A stretch of DNA of 64,000 nt from Tissierellaceae bacterium (GTDB taxonomy: Bacteria; Bacillota; Clostridia; Tissierellales; Tissierellaceae). Each line of letters opens with the position of its first letter. Positions within the stretch are counted from its first letter, which is position 1. The stretch covers positions 61,641-125,640 of the forward strand of contig JALNZV010000005.1 in assembly GCA_023229175.1 (NCBI GenBank), written 5' to 3'. Under the pieces are notes generated by a model. It ran no database searches. It had not been told where the DNA came from and saw only the letters and a program-made list of their open reading frames with translations. Shown here piece after piece: positions 27,277 through 34,275 of this stretch. The translations under genes and the position numbers were made by a program.

Positions 27277-27323
27277 GAGAGTTGCATTGTGCTAAGGAAA
27301 GCATATTTGCAACTCTAATTTTT
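27277..27323 (+). terminator. Terminator after the deaminase gene
   Basis: AGAGTTGCA (27277-27285 region) pairs with TGCAACTCT (27308-27316) across a 22-base loop, followed by AATTTTTATT. The intron-like element starts four bases later. Confidence 0.8.
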
Positions 27324-27326
27324 ATT

Positions 27327-27533
27327 GTGCCCAGTATGGCATAAACCAGTCGGTGAAAGCCTAATACCAAATAAAATCATAACTAGCCAGAGACTGGTTA
27401 ATTATGGTTTTAAAAGTTTATCTTCACAGTTTAAAATATTAAATTGTCCTAGTGAACCGCCTCATACCAAATGGTACGCACGCTGGCATGAGAGGATGGT
27501 AATTAGTCCAATTAATTACCTCCTACTCGATTA
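27327..27533 (+). mobile_element. Miniature group IIC intron-like element, copy 1
   Basis: This element is about 207 bases long and non-coding. Its 5' end, GTGCCCAGTATGGCATAAAC then AGTCGGTGAAAGCC, parallels the start of the group IIC intron at 63877. Its 3' part, 27452-27533, reads as domain V (GAACCGCC ... ACC-AAAT-GGT ... CTGG, with the CGC triad) and a domain VI hairpin (GGTAATTA / TAATTACC). It ends CCTACTCGAT, close to the known IIC end. Domains II-IV, most of domain I and the reverse transcriptase are missing; a 33-base hairpin sits between. It follows a terminator, the usual IIC target. Copy 2 at 29813 differs at about a dozen positions by eye. Confidence 0.75.
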
Positions 27534-27608
27534 AGCGAAATATTTTAAAATTATTGCAGTACTTTTAATATATCTTTCGTTATAGTTATTGTAGGAAGGA
27601 GGGGAGAG

Positions 27609-28172
27609 ATGACAAGGGAATCATTGCTTATTCAAAAATCAATCCAAGGAGATGAAGAAGCCTTTGAGGAAATAATCAATTTATATAAAAATTATATATT
27701 TGCAATTATATTAAATTTTATAAAGGACTATAATGAAGTTGAAAACCTAGCTCAAGAAGTGTTTTTGCAGATTTATCTTTCTCTCCCCAACTATAAAGAG
27801 GATAATTTCAAAGGATGGATTGGAAGAATAGCAACAAATAAATCTATTGATGGGATAAGAAAAAAGAAAAGCAAGTTTAAGGAAGAAACATTGAAAAGTG
27901 AATATGATTTAATAGATAAGATTAATCTATATCATAGTAAAACGCCAGAGGAAATACTTTTGGCAAAAGAAAGAAAAGAAGAAATATCAAAACTTTGTAA
28001 ATCAATTCCAAAAATATACGCAGATGTGATAATAAAGTTTTATTTAGATGGGAAATCCTATGAAGAAATAGCTTTAGAGGAAAATCTAACAGTAAAAACC
28101 ATAGCTTCAAGACTATATAGAGGTAAGAATATGTTAAAGGAGAAATGGAGGACAGAAAATGAAACATTATGA
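27609..28172 (+). CDS. ECF-type RNA polymerase sigma factor
   Basis: This 187-residue sigma-70-like factor has region 2 at about residues 20-85 (NEVENLAQEVFLQIYLSLPNY) and region 4 at about 125-180 (KSYEEIALEENLTVKTIASRLYRGKNML). It overlaps the next gene by 14 bases and follows GGAAGGAGGGG. The operon 27609-29785 is clearly more AT-rich than its surroundings and is flanked by two copies of a miniature intron-like element. It is a second, unrelated sigma unit about 10 kb from the one at 16643. Confidence 0.9.
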   Translation: MTRESLLIQKSIQGDEEAFEEIINLYKNYIFAIILNFIKDYNEVENLAQEVFLQIYLSLPNYKEDNFKGWIGRIATNKSIDGIRKKKSKFKEETLKSEYDLIDKINLYHSKTPEEILLAKERKEEISKLCKSIPKIYADVIIKFYLDGKSYEEIALEENLTVKTIASRLYRGKNMLKEKWRTENETL

Positions 28173-28629
28173 TCAAGTGGAATGGACTTTATATAAAGAA
28201 AAGCTATTAAGCAACAAAATTAATGAAGAAATGGAAAACCATCTTTATTTGTGTGATGAATGTATGAAGATATTTCTTTCTTTAATAGATGAAAAGGAAA
28301 TTCATAATACTGAGAAATATATTTCAAAAGATTTCACTTTAGATACTATGAGAAATATTAGAAACTTAATTTTATTAAAAAGAAGTAGAAGAAAAACAAC
28401 AACTAAGTCTATAAATGATTTCTTTTTGTATTATGCTGCAGTAGCATCGGTAGCCATTGTCTTAACTGCAACTGGAACATTTAGCAGAATGATAAATATT
28501 GTACCAGATATAAATAATTCAATTAAAATTAATGAAAACAAGATACAGATTAATAGAATATATAGCTTATCAGAAAACATAACAAACAGAACTTCAGAAT
28601 TTATAAGTGAATTTCAAATTAAAAAATAA
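28159..28629 (+). CDS. Anti-sigma factor with zf-HC2-like N-terminus
   Basis: This 156-residue protein has an N-terminal segment with MENHLYLCDECMKIF, a His-x3-Cys-x2-Cys pattern like the zinc-binding helix of zf-HC2 anti-sigma factors. One membrane segment lies at about 93-110 (YYAAVASVAIVLTATGTF), followed by a short extracellular tail. Overlap with the sigma gene supports an anti-sigma role. The domain match is by eye. Confidence 0.78.
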   Translation: MKHYDQVEWTLYKEKLLSNKINEEMENHLYLCDECMKIFLSLIDEKEIHNTEKYISKDFTLDTMRNIRNLILLKRSRRKTTTKSINDFFLYYAAVASVAIVLTATGTFSRMINIVPDINNSIKINENKIQINRIYSLSENITNRTSEFISEFQIKK

Positions 28630-28641
28630 GGGAGGGCCATA

Positions 28642-29445
28642 ATGAGGAAGAAAAGTAAGTTTATTACATTTATATTATCATTTGTACCGGGAATATCACA
28701 TTTTTACCTGGGATATGGCGATAGAGGGATCATATATTTAATCATATTTGGGATGTTAGGGGTAGGTTCAATAGTTTTATCTGATATGCTTTATAGTCGA
28801 GGTCCCATGGTTATTGGAATTGGTGCAGTTTGTGTTCTATGGCTTATATCCTTGATGGATGCTTTTTCTGTATTAAATATATTAAATGAGGAAAACAATC
28901 TAAATATAAAAGAAAATTGGAATTCGGAAAAAACGAAGGTTTCTAATAAGAAAGTTATTACTTTAGCTTTATCGATTGTACCAGGTGCCGGACATATGTA
29001 TTTAGGCTATCAGAAAAAAGGATTAGTATTGATGGGCGGGTTTTTCTTTGCTATATTTTTTATGGGATGGTTAAACTCAAGTTTTTTACTGTTTTTACTT
29101 CCATTAATTTGGTTTTATTCTTTCTTTGATGCATTACATGAAATAAATGGAAGTCATGTAGAAGAATTAGATATATTTAATATACTGCCTTCAATAAAAC
29201 AGGAGCATATTGGTATAGGATTTATAGGACTAGGCATAATTATAATTTTGCAAAAAGTATTAGTACCAGTAGCAGAACAAATATTATATTCTATTTTTGA
29301 AAGACATATAATATATCAATTAAGAAATTATATCCAGACAGTAATAGTATCTTTAATATTTATACTTGGCGGTATCAAGATGATAAGAAATAAAAAAGAT
29401 AGTAAATATACTGAATTGGAGGCAATAAAAGAAGATGAAAAGTAG
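28642..29445 (+). CDS. Membrane protein with two TM2-like repeats
   Basis: This 267-residue membrane protein contains two similar units: SFVPGISHFYLGYGDRGIIY at about residue 13 and SIVPGAGHMYLGYQKKGLVL at about residue 112. Each is followed by two hydrophobic stretches, so it looks like an internal duplication of a TM2-type domain. Two further membrane segments lie near the C-terminus. It sits 12 bases after the anti-sigma gene and overlaps the next gene by 11. The function is unknown; envelope sensing with the sigma unit is inferred. Confidence 0.7.
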   Translation: MRKKSKFITFILSFVPGISHFYLGYGDRGIIYLIIFGMLGVGSIVLSDMLYSRGPMVIGIGAVCVLWLISLMDAFSVLNILNEENNLNIKENWNSEKTKVSNKKVITLALSIVPGAGHMYLGYQKKGLVLMGGFFFAIFFMGWLNSSFLLFLLPLIWFYSFFDALHEINGSHVEELDIFNILPSIKQEHIGIGFIGLGIIIILQKVLVPVAEQILYSIFERHIIYQLRNYIQTVIVSLIFILGGIKMIRNKKDSKYTELEAIKEDEK

Positions 29446-29785
29446 AAGAGTAGGAACCCTATCTATGGGAATAGTTTTAATAAGTTTCGGAATACTAGTG
29501 TTGATATCGCAATTCAATCAAATTTCAGCAGTAAACTTGGCTATAAAATTTTGGCCTATAATACTAGTCTTATTAGGTGCAGAAGTTTTATGGTATAGTA
29601 TAAAGGCTAAAAATGAAAATGAAGATATAATAATAAGATATGATATTTTTTCTATTTTTATAGTAACTGTCATTTTATTTGTTAACATAGTAGTTTTTGG
29701 ACTTGTAGAAACAGGAATTATGGACTATATAAAATTAAAAGTAGCAGAAGAAAACTATAGATACCATGAAATCTACAAAAAATAG
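29435..29785 (+). CDS. LiaI/LiaF-like small membrane protein
   Basis: This 116-residue protein has three or four membrane segments and an N-terminal GTLSMGIVLISFGILVLISQ then FWPIILVLLGAEVLWY, the pattern of the LiaI/LiaF N-terminal transmembrane region (DUF5668-like). Related proteins occur in envelope-stress operons. It closes the AT-rich sigma operon; its stop lies just ahead of the terminator stem. Confidence 0.7.
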   Translation: MKSRRVGTLSMGIVLISFGILVLISQFNQISAVNLAIKFWPIILVLLGAEVLWYSIKAKNENEDIIIRYDIFSIFIVTVILFVNIVVFGLVETGIMDYIKLKVAEENYRYHEIYKK

Positions 29786-29808
29786 GGGCCTTTCCAGGCT
29801 CCTTTTAT
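29784..29808 (+). terminator. Terminator of the AT-rich sigma operon
   Basis: AGGGGCCT / AGGCTCCT stem with a TTCC loop and a TTTTATAA tail. The second intron-like element starts about five bases after it. Confidence 0.75.
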
Positions 29809-29812
29809 AATT

Positions 29813-30017
29813 ATATCCAGTATGGCATAAACCAGTCGGTGAAAGCCTAATACTAAATAAAACCATAACTAGCCAGAAACTGGTTAATTATGGTTTTAAA
29901 AGTTTATCTTCACAGTTTAAAATATTAAATTATCCTGGTGAATCGCCTCATACCAAATGGTACGCACGCTGGCATGAGAGGATGGTAATCAGTCCAATTA
30001 ATTACCTCCTACTCGGT
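29813..30017 (+). mobile_element. Miniature group IIC intron-like element, copy 2
   Basis: This is the second copy of the element at 27327, in the same orientation, about 205 bases long. The 5' end is eroded (ATATCC in place of GTGCCC), but the AGTCGGTGAAAGCC block, the internal hairpin (CCATAACTAGCCAG / CTGGTTAATTATGG), the domain V-like and the domain VI-like parts are all kept. It again follows a terminator. Its 3' end runs into the histidine kinase gene on the other strand, and its last bases encode that protein's final Thr-Glu-stop. Confidence 0.74.
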
Positions 30018-31415
30018 TTGACTGTTGTGAACATTCGAAGGCAGATTTATAGTAACAGTTGTTCCCACCCCGTATTTGCTGTCTACATGGATTTCCCCAC
30101 CATGAGCCTCTACAATGGATTTTACAATAGGCAGACCAAGCCCTGTTCCTTTGGGACTATTTTTATTTAATCTATTAGATTTGAAAAACCTGTCGAATAC
30201 AAGAGGTAGTTCATCTTCTTTAATTCCCATGCCATTATCAACTACATCAATAATTAACTGAGAATTTATTTCCCTTAGGGAAACCTTTACCTTACCATTC
30301 TGGTCTAAATATTTAATTGAATTGGAAAGGAGATTATACATTATTTGTTTAAGCTTATCTTTGTCCATGTAAATATGTTTATTGTTTTCCAGGTCCATTT
30401 CAAGGAAGTATCCCCCCTTCTCATAAAGCGGTATGAAACTTTCAACAATTTGTACGAGTTCCGAAGATAAATCAAATTCTGATTTATTTAAATTTAGGTC
30501 TGCCTCCTCAAGCTTAAAAGAATCTTTTAAATCGTCGATTAAACTGGAAAGCCTGTCTATTTCATCCATTAAAATTGTCAGATGTTCTTCATTGGGTTCC
30601 CAAACCTTGTCTATTATTGCCTCTAAATGAGATTTTAAAGTGGATAAGGGAGTCCTTAGTTCGTGGGATATATCCTGTGCATATTTTCTCCGTATATTTT
30701 CTTGGCTGGCTAGGGTTTCTCCTAAATAATTAATTGAATCGGACAATTCTAAAATTTCCCTTGTATTTGAATTTATTTTGGATCTTTTACTTAAATTACC
30801 CTTTCGCATTTCGATAGCTGTATTTCTAATATCTACCAGTGGAGTAGTCAAGGACTTTGACAAAAGAATGCTAGTCCCTAGGCCTATTAATATTGTGAAG
30901 ATTGCTGAAATAAAAATAGAACTGGAAAGGGTATCCTTAAAGACCAAAGCTTCTTCAGTGAGGTAAGAGTTGTCTATATAACCGATGACTAAAGTTCCAA
31001 CTTGTTTTTTATCCTCCATTAAAGGGAAAGTTTTTTCTGTATATTTCCCCTCAGGTATGGGACGCATACCCATCATACCCCCATGCATCCTTCCGTGCAT
31101 TTTTCCTCCCATCCCCATCATTCCATTTCCGTTGGATGAATAGTAGATAGTGTTGTCCTTTAAATCCCTAATTTCAATATATATATTTTCCAATGAAGCA
31201 TATGAATTGATATCTGTTTCATACAATTTATACCCGTTTAAATTATATAAAGTATTTATGTCGTCGCTGATGGATTGGAGTCTGTTTTGCTGTTCCTCTA
31301 CTAAATAAATATCGAACTTTTTATTTATCATAGAATTGGCAATAAAACCAATAATAAAAATAGATATAAGAATAGAAAACAGAAAGGATAAAATCAATTT
31401 ATTTTTTAATTTCAT
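30009..31415 (-). CDS. Sensor histidine kinase with a Met/His-rich sensor loop
   Basis: This 468-residue membrane kinase has a first membrane segment (about 8-28), an extracellular sensor (29-160), a second segment (about 165-188), HAMP, HisKA with DISHELRTPLSTLKSH (phospho-His) and HATPase with NLLSNSIKYL, DNGMGIKED and GTGLGLPIV. Residues 95-118 form a loop with eight Met and two His (for example MGMGGKMHGRMHGGMMGM), a composition typical of copper- or silver-binding segments. The last codons ACC GAG TAG come from the mobile element at its 3' end. AGGAGG precedes the start. Its partner is the regulator at 32938-32237. Metal sensing is inferred. Confidence 0.9.
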   Translation of the reverse strand: MKLKNKLILSFLFSILISIFIIGFIANSMINKKFDIYLVEEQQNRLQSISDDINTLYNLNGYKLYETDINSYASLENIYIEIRDLKDNTIYYSSNGNGMMGMGGKMHGRMHGGMMGMRPIPEGKYTEKTFPLMEDKKQVGTLVIGYIDNSYLTEEALVFKDTLSSSIFISAIFTILIGLGTSILLSKSLTTPLVDIRNTAIEMRKGNLSKRSKINSNTREILELSDSINYLGETLASQENIRRKYAQDISHELRTPLSTLKSHLEAIIDKVWEPNEEHLTILMDEIDRLSSLIDDLKDSFKLEEADLNLNKSEFDLSSELVQIVESFIPLYEKGGYFLEMDLENNKHIYMDKDKLKQIMYNLLSNSIKYLDQNGKVKVSLREINSQLIIDVVDNGMGIKEDELPLVFDRFFKSNRLNKNSPKGTGLGLPIVKSIVEAHGGEIHVDSKYGVGTTVTINLPSNVHNSQTE

Positions 31416-31439
31416 ATTAAAACCTCCTGGGTAATAGGC

Positions 31440-31467
31440 TCATTTCGTAATTATATTATAGCAATTA
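31440..31467. repeat. 28-base direct repeat, copy A (kinase promoter region)
   Basis: This 28-base sequence is repeated exactly at 31696-31723. It lies about 25 bases upstream of the kinase start codon. On the minus strand it contains TATAAT, a good -10 for the kinase gene. Confidence 0.85.
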
Positions 31468-31553
31468 GTCTTATTCAGACAGATAAATTGATTTAAATAA
31501 GAGCCGACATTGATAAGGTTGATTAGAAGCATCCATTAAATAAAAAAATTGAT

Positions 31554-31600
31554 AGGGTTGCACTGTTTGAGCGTAGCGAGTTTGCAACTTTAATTTTTTA
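31554..31600. terminator. Terminator-like hairpin with a GAGCGTAGCGAG loop
   Basis: GGGTTGCA (31555-31562) pairs with TGCAACTTT (31583-31591), followed by AATTTTTT. The loop carries GAGCGTAGCGAG, itself a small palindrome. No gene ends here on the plus strand. The stem shares GTTGCA/TGCAAC with the hairpin after the deaminase gene, so it may be a stray or mobile terminator cassette. Confidence 0.5.
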
Positions 31601-31695
31601 TGGGTGGCATTGCTTCTTCAAGCTTTGAACTAGGCGGATCGTTTTAAACAATTTATAAATATGTTACTGGGAACTATAAAAGTTAAAAATATAAG

Positions 31696-31723
31696 TCATT
31701 TCGTAATTATATTATAGCAATTA
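31696..31723. repeat. 28-base direct repeat, copy B
   Basis: Exact copy of 31440-31467, 256 bases away. The two copies bracket about 228 bases of non-coding DNA that contains the GAGCGTAGCGAG hairpin. This looks like an insertion with duplicated flank, or a duplicated promoter. Confidence 0.85.
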
Positions 31724-31728
31724 ATTTT

Positions 31729-31778
31729 GAAGTAATTGTGAATTATGAAAAATAATTTATTTTCTTCATAATTACTTC
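31729..31778. promoter_or_regulatory. Inverted repeat upstream of the small secreted protein gene
   Basis: The arms GAAGTAATTGTGAA (31729-31742) and TTCATAATTACTTC (31765-31778) are inverted, with one mismatch and a 22-base spacer. A TACAAT -10 follows at 31791-31796 without a good -35. The second arm covers the -35 position. This is a plausible activator site, perhaps for the nearby response regulator; that link is inference. Confidence 0.45.
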
Positions 31779-31825
31779 ATATTTTATGGATACAATGTAA
31801 TCAAATAAGGAAAGGAGAGATTTTC

Positions 31826-32200
31826 ATGAAAAAGAAAATTCTTATAGGAGCATTGATTATGGTACTAGGAGTTGGTTCCATAATCGGATACGCAGAGACA
31901 ACTCAATCCCCAAATATCCTACCAAGATTTAGGGATAACACGACGATTAATTTAGAAGAAAGAGACGCATGGCTAAAGGAAAGATTAGACTATAGAAATG
32001 AGCAGATAGAAAAGGCTCTAGAGAGCGGCATAATCACTGAGGAAGAAGCGAGAACCTGGTCAGAGCACTTTAGCTATATGGACGATTTCCAATCGAAAAA
32101 TAGTTTTGGTTTTGGATTTGGAGGCTGCGGTGGATTTGGCGGAGCTAGGGGAATGGGCATGATGAGAGGTCATGGTTTTAGAGGCGGATTTTACAGATAG
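31826..32200 (+). CDS. Small secreted Gly/Met/His-rich protein
   Basis: This 124-residue protein has a signal peptide (KKKILIGALIMVLGVGSIIGYA, cleavage near residue 22-24), an acidic helical middle (EERDAWLKERLDYRNEQIEKALESGIITEEEA is the core, residues about 45-75) and a C-terminal tail rich in Gly, Phe, Met and His with one Cys (FGGCGGFGG, GMGMMRGHGF). It is transcribed between the kinase and regulator genes, on the opposite strand. The shared Met/His character with the kinase loop suggests a metal-handling target of that system. No family function is known to me. Confidence 0.75.
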   Translation: MKKKILIGALIMVLGVGSIIGYAETTQSPNILPRFRDNTTINLEERDAWLKERLDYRNEQIEKALESGIITEEEARTWSEHFSYMDDFQSKNSFGFGFGGCGGFGGARGMGMMRGHGFRGGFYR

Positions 32201-32219
32201 TTTAAAAGTATATTTAGAA

Positions 32220-32250
32220 GAAGATAGCTAGGATTCCTAGCTATCTTTAA
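32220..32250. terminator. Bidirectional terminator
   Basis: AAGATAGCTAGG / CCTAGCTATCTT is a nearly perfect palindrome with a very small loop. It is followed by TTTAATTT on the plus strand and preceded by an A-rich stretch for the minus-strand regulator gene. Confidence 0.8.
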
Positions 32251-32938
32251 TTTGGAACTTATAACCTGTGCCATAAACAGTATGAATGTACCTTGGGTCT
32301 CTAGGATTGCTTTCAATTTTTTGCCGAATGTTTTTTATATGGGTATCTATGGTTCTGTCAAAGCCCTCGTATTCATGTCCAAAGGCCGATATGATAAGCT
32401 GTTCCCTAGAAAGGACATTGTTTTGATTGGATACAAGGGCCAATAATACCTTAAATTCATTGGTAGTAATATTAACATTTACATTATTCTTTTTGACTGC
32501 CATTTGTTCAATTTCAATTTCCAAATCACCATTGTTAAAGCTCAGTTTTTCAGCAATTGGTCTAGTGTGCGGATATGCCCTTCTTAAAAGGGCCTTGACC
32601 CTGCTCATCAACTCCCTAGGGCTAAAAGGCTTTAATACATAATCATCTGCACCTATGGTCAGTCCTTCTATTCGATCGTCTTCGTGAGTTTTTGCCGTGA
32701 GCATGATAATCGGCACATCGGAAGTGGACCTAACTCTTTTACAGACCTCTTCTCCGGAAATTTTTGGAATCATTAAATCTAGGATAATCAAGTGTATATC
32801 TTCTTTTTGGAAATATTCCAGTGCCTTTTCTCCATCATTAGCCTTAAATACCTTAAATTCTTCTTTAAGTAAATAGGCTTCTATAACATCTGAAATATTT
32901 TTTTCATCTTCAACCACAAGTATATTTTTAAAGTCCAC
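32237..32938 (-). CDS. OmpR-family response regulator
   Basis: This 233-residue regulator has a receiver domain (about 3-118) with the phospho-Asp in IILDLMIPKISGEE, the Thr of MLTAKTHEDD and the Lys of DYVLKPFSPREL. The C-terminal winged helix (about 135-230) has TTNEFKVLLALV and FDRTIDTHIKNIRQKI, the recognition helix. The start is GTG 32938, following AGGTGA. It is the likely partner of the Met/His-loop kinase, although the small secreted protein gene separates them. It may regulate that gene. Confidence 0.92.
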   Translation of the reverse strand: MDFKNILVVEDEKNISDVIEAYLLKEEFKVFKANDGEKALEYFQKEDIHLIILDLMIPKISGEEVCKRVRSTSDVPIIMLTAKTHEDDRIEGLTIGADDYVLKPFSPRELMSRVKALLRRAYPHTRPIAEKLSFNNGDLEIEIEQMAVKKNNVNVNITTNEFKVLLALVSNQNNVLSREQLIISAFGHEYEGFDRTIDTHIKNIRQKIESNPRDPRYIHTVYGTGYKFQIKDS

Positions 32939-33059
32939 AAAATCACCTCATACACATATTACCCCAATTGACAAAAAAAGTATAGAAAAACAAAAAAAGT
33001 ACTTTCCTTTTCTAAAACTTTATGCTATACTTTGATATAATATTTAATACATAGTAAAA

Positions 33060-33314
33060 TGCTATGAATTGGTAAAGTAAATTATGTCGAGTATTACAGA
33101 GAGAATTCCGCAGGTGAGAGGAATTTATATAAGGCCTAATTGAAGTGCACCGAGGAGTTTAGGGTCGAAATAACAGTAGACCTTTACGATTGCTCTCGTT
33201 AAAGAGCTAGGGTATGTAGTACCTGATTTGAGTTGGGATTTCCCAAACAGAGTGGAACCGCGAAATTAACCTTTTGCCTCTGTATATTTATTATACATTG
33301 GCAAAAGGTTTTAT
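33060..33314 (+). promoter_or_regulatory. T-box leader, cysteine type
   Basis: This is a T-box riboswitch that lets uncharged tRNA-Cys promote antitermination of cysK-cysE. The antiterminator core AGAGTGGAACCGCG is at 33249-33262. The terminator AACCTTTTGCC / GGCAAAAGGTT lies at about 33268-33308, followed by TTATTATT. A specifier TGC is at 33146-33148, in the same TGC-ACC context that the Trp leader downstream shows as TGG-ACC. A likely -10 TATAAT is at 33036-33041. The downstream genes make cysteine, in line with the codon. Confidence 0.92.
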
Positions 33315-33336
33315 TATTATATTAAAGGAGGATTAC

Positions 33337-34275
33337 ATGATGATTTTAAACAATATCAGCGAAGCAATAGGGAAAACACCTATTATAAGATTAAACAATA
33401 TGAAGGAGGATGGTGCAGCAGAAATATATGTAAAGGTGGAGTCCTTCAATCCATCTGGCAGCGTAAAGGATAGAGCATCTCTATATATGGTAGAGGCAGC
33501 TGAGAGGGAAGGACTATTAATTAAAGGTAGTACCATAATAGAGCCTACCAGTGGAAATACAGGCATTGGACTTGCCATGATAGGTGCTGCCAGAGGATAT
33601 AATGTTATACTGGTAATGCCTGACACAATGAGTGTTGAAAGAAGAAAATTGATGGAAGCTTATGGGGCAAAGATAATTTTGACAGAGGGTGCCAAAGGGA
33701 TGTCGGGTTCCGTTGAGTTGGCAGTTAAACTAGCAAAAGAGAATAATTACTTTATGCCCGATCAATTTGGGAATATAAATAATTTGATTGCCCATTATGA
33801 GACAACTGGTGCTGAAATTTTGAAAGATACAAAGGGCCATATCCACGGATTTGTGGCTGGGGTAGGCACTGGAGGAACAGTATCAGGCGTAGGAAAAAGA
33901 TTGAAAGAATACAATAAAGACATAATAGTGGTCGCAGTACAGCCTTCAAAATCTCCCGTGCTCACAGGTGGAGAAGCAAGCGGACACAAAATCCAAGGTA
34001 TTGGGGCCAATTTCATTCCCGATATTTACAATCAGGATGTAATTGATGAGGTAATAAACGTTGATGAAGATATGGCATTCCTATATGCAAAGAAGATGGC
34101 TGTAGAGGAGGGCATATTATGCGGCATCTCGTCAGGTGCCAATGTATATGGAGCCTTAGTTTTAGCAAGAAAGCTAGGAGAAGGTAAAAAAGTTTTGACC
34201 GTCCTCCCCGATACGGGAGAAAGATATTTATCCACAGATTTATTTAATATTAGTAAAGGTGAGGAAAATGATTAA
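33337..34275 (+). CDS. cysK: Cysteine synthase A (O-acetylserine sulfhydrylase)
   Basis: CysK (about 312 residues) is a PLP enzyme that makes cysteine from O-acetylserine and sulfide. The PLP lysine lies in NPSGSVKDRAS near residue 42, EPTSGNTGIGLA binds the substrate carboxylate, GVGTGGTVSGVG is the phosphate-binding loop and GISSGANV closes the site. ATG 33337 or 33340 (MILNNISEAIGKTP) follows AAAGGAGG; an open frame further upstream is T-box terminator and not protein. It overlaps cysE. Confidence 0.96.
   Translation: MMILNNISEAIGKTPIIRLNNMKEDGAAEIYVKVESFNPSGSVKDRASLYMVEAAEREGLLIKGSTIIEPTSGNTGIGLAMIGAARGYNVILVMPDTMSVERRKLMEAYGAKIILTEGAKGMSGSVELAVKLAKENNYFMPDQFGNINNLIAHYETTGAEILKDTKGHIHGFVAGVGTGGTVSGVGKRLKEYNKDIIVVAVQPSKSPVLTGGEASGHKIQGIGANFIPDIYNQDVIDEVINVDEDMAFLYAKKMAVEEGILCGISSGANVYGALVLARKLGEGKKVLTVLPDTGERYLSTDLFNISKGEEND

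Noticed and set aside
27325..27534. A 69-residue open frame
   Set aside because: It lies wholly inside the first intron-like element; a similar frame of 62 residues starts inside the second copy. The sequence is explained as structured RNA, with no RBS or codon pattern.
27327..30017. Composite transposon made of two insertion sequences
   Set aside because: The flanking elements contain no transposase remnant and no terminal inverted repeats; their ends fit group II intron ends better.
33274..33336. N-terminal extension of cysK by about 21 residues
   Set aside because: These bases form the T-box terminator stem and the loop; the real RBS AAAGGAGG and ATG follow at 33326-33339.
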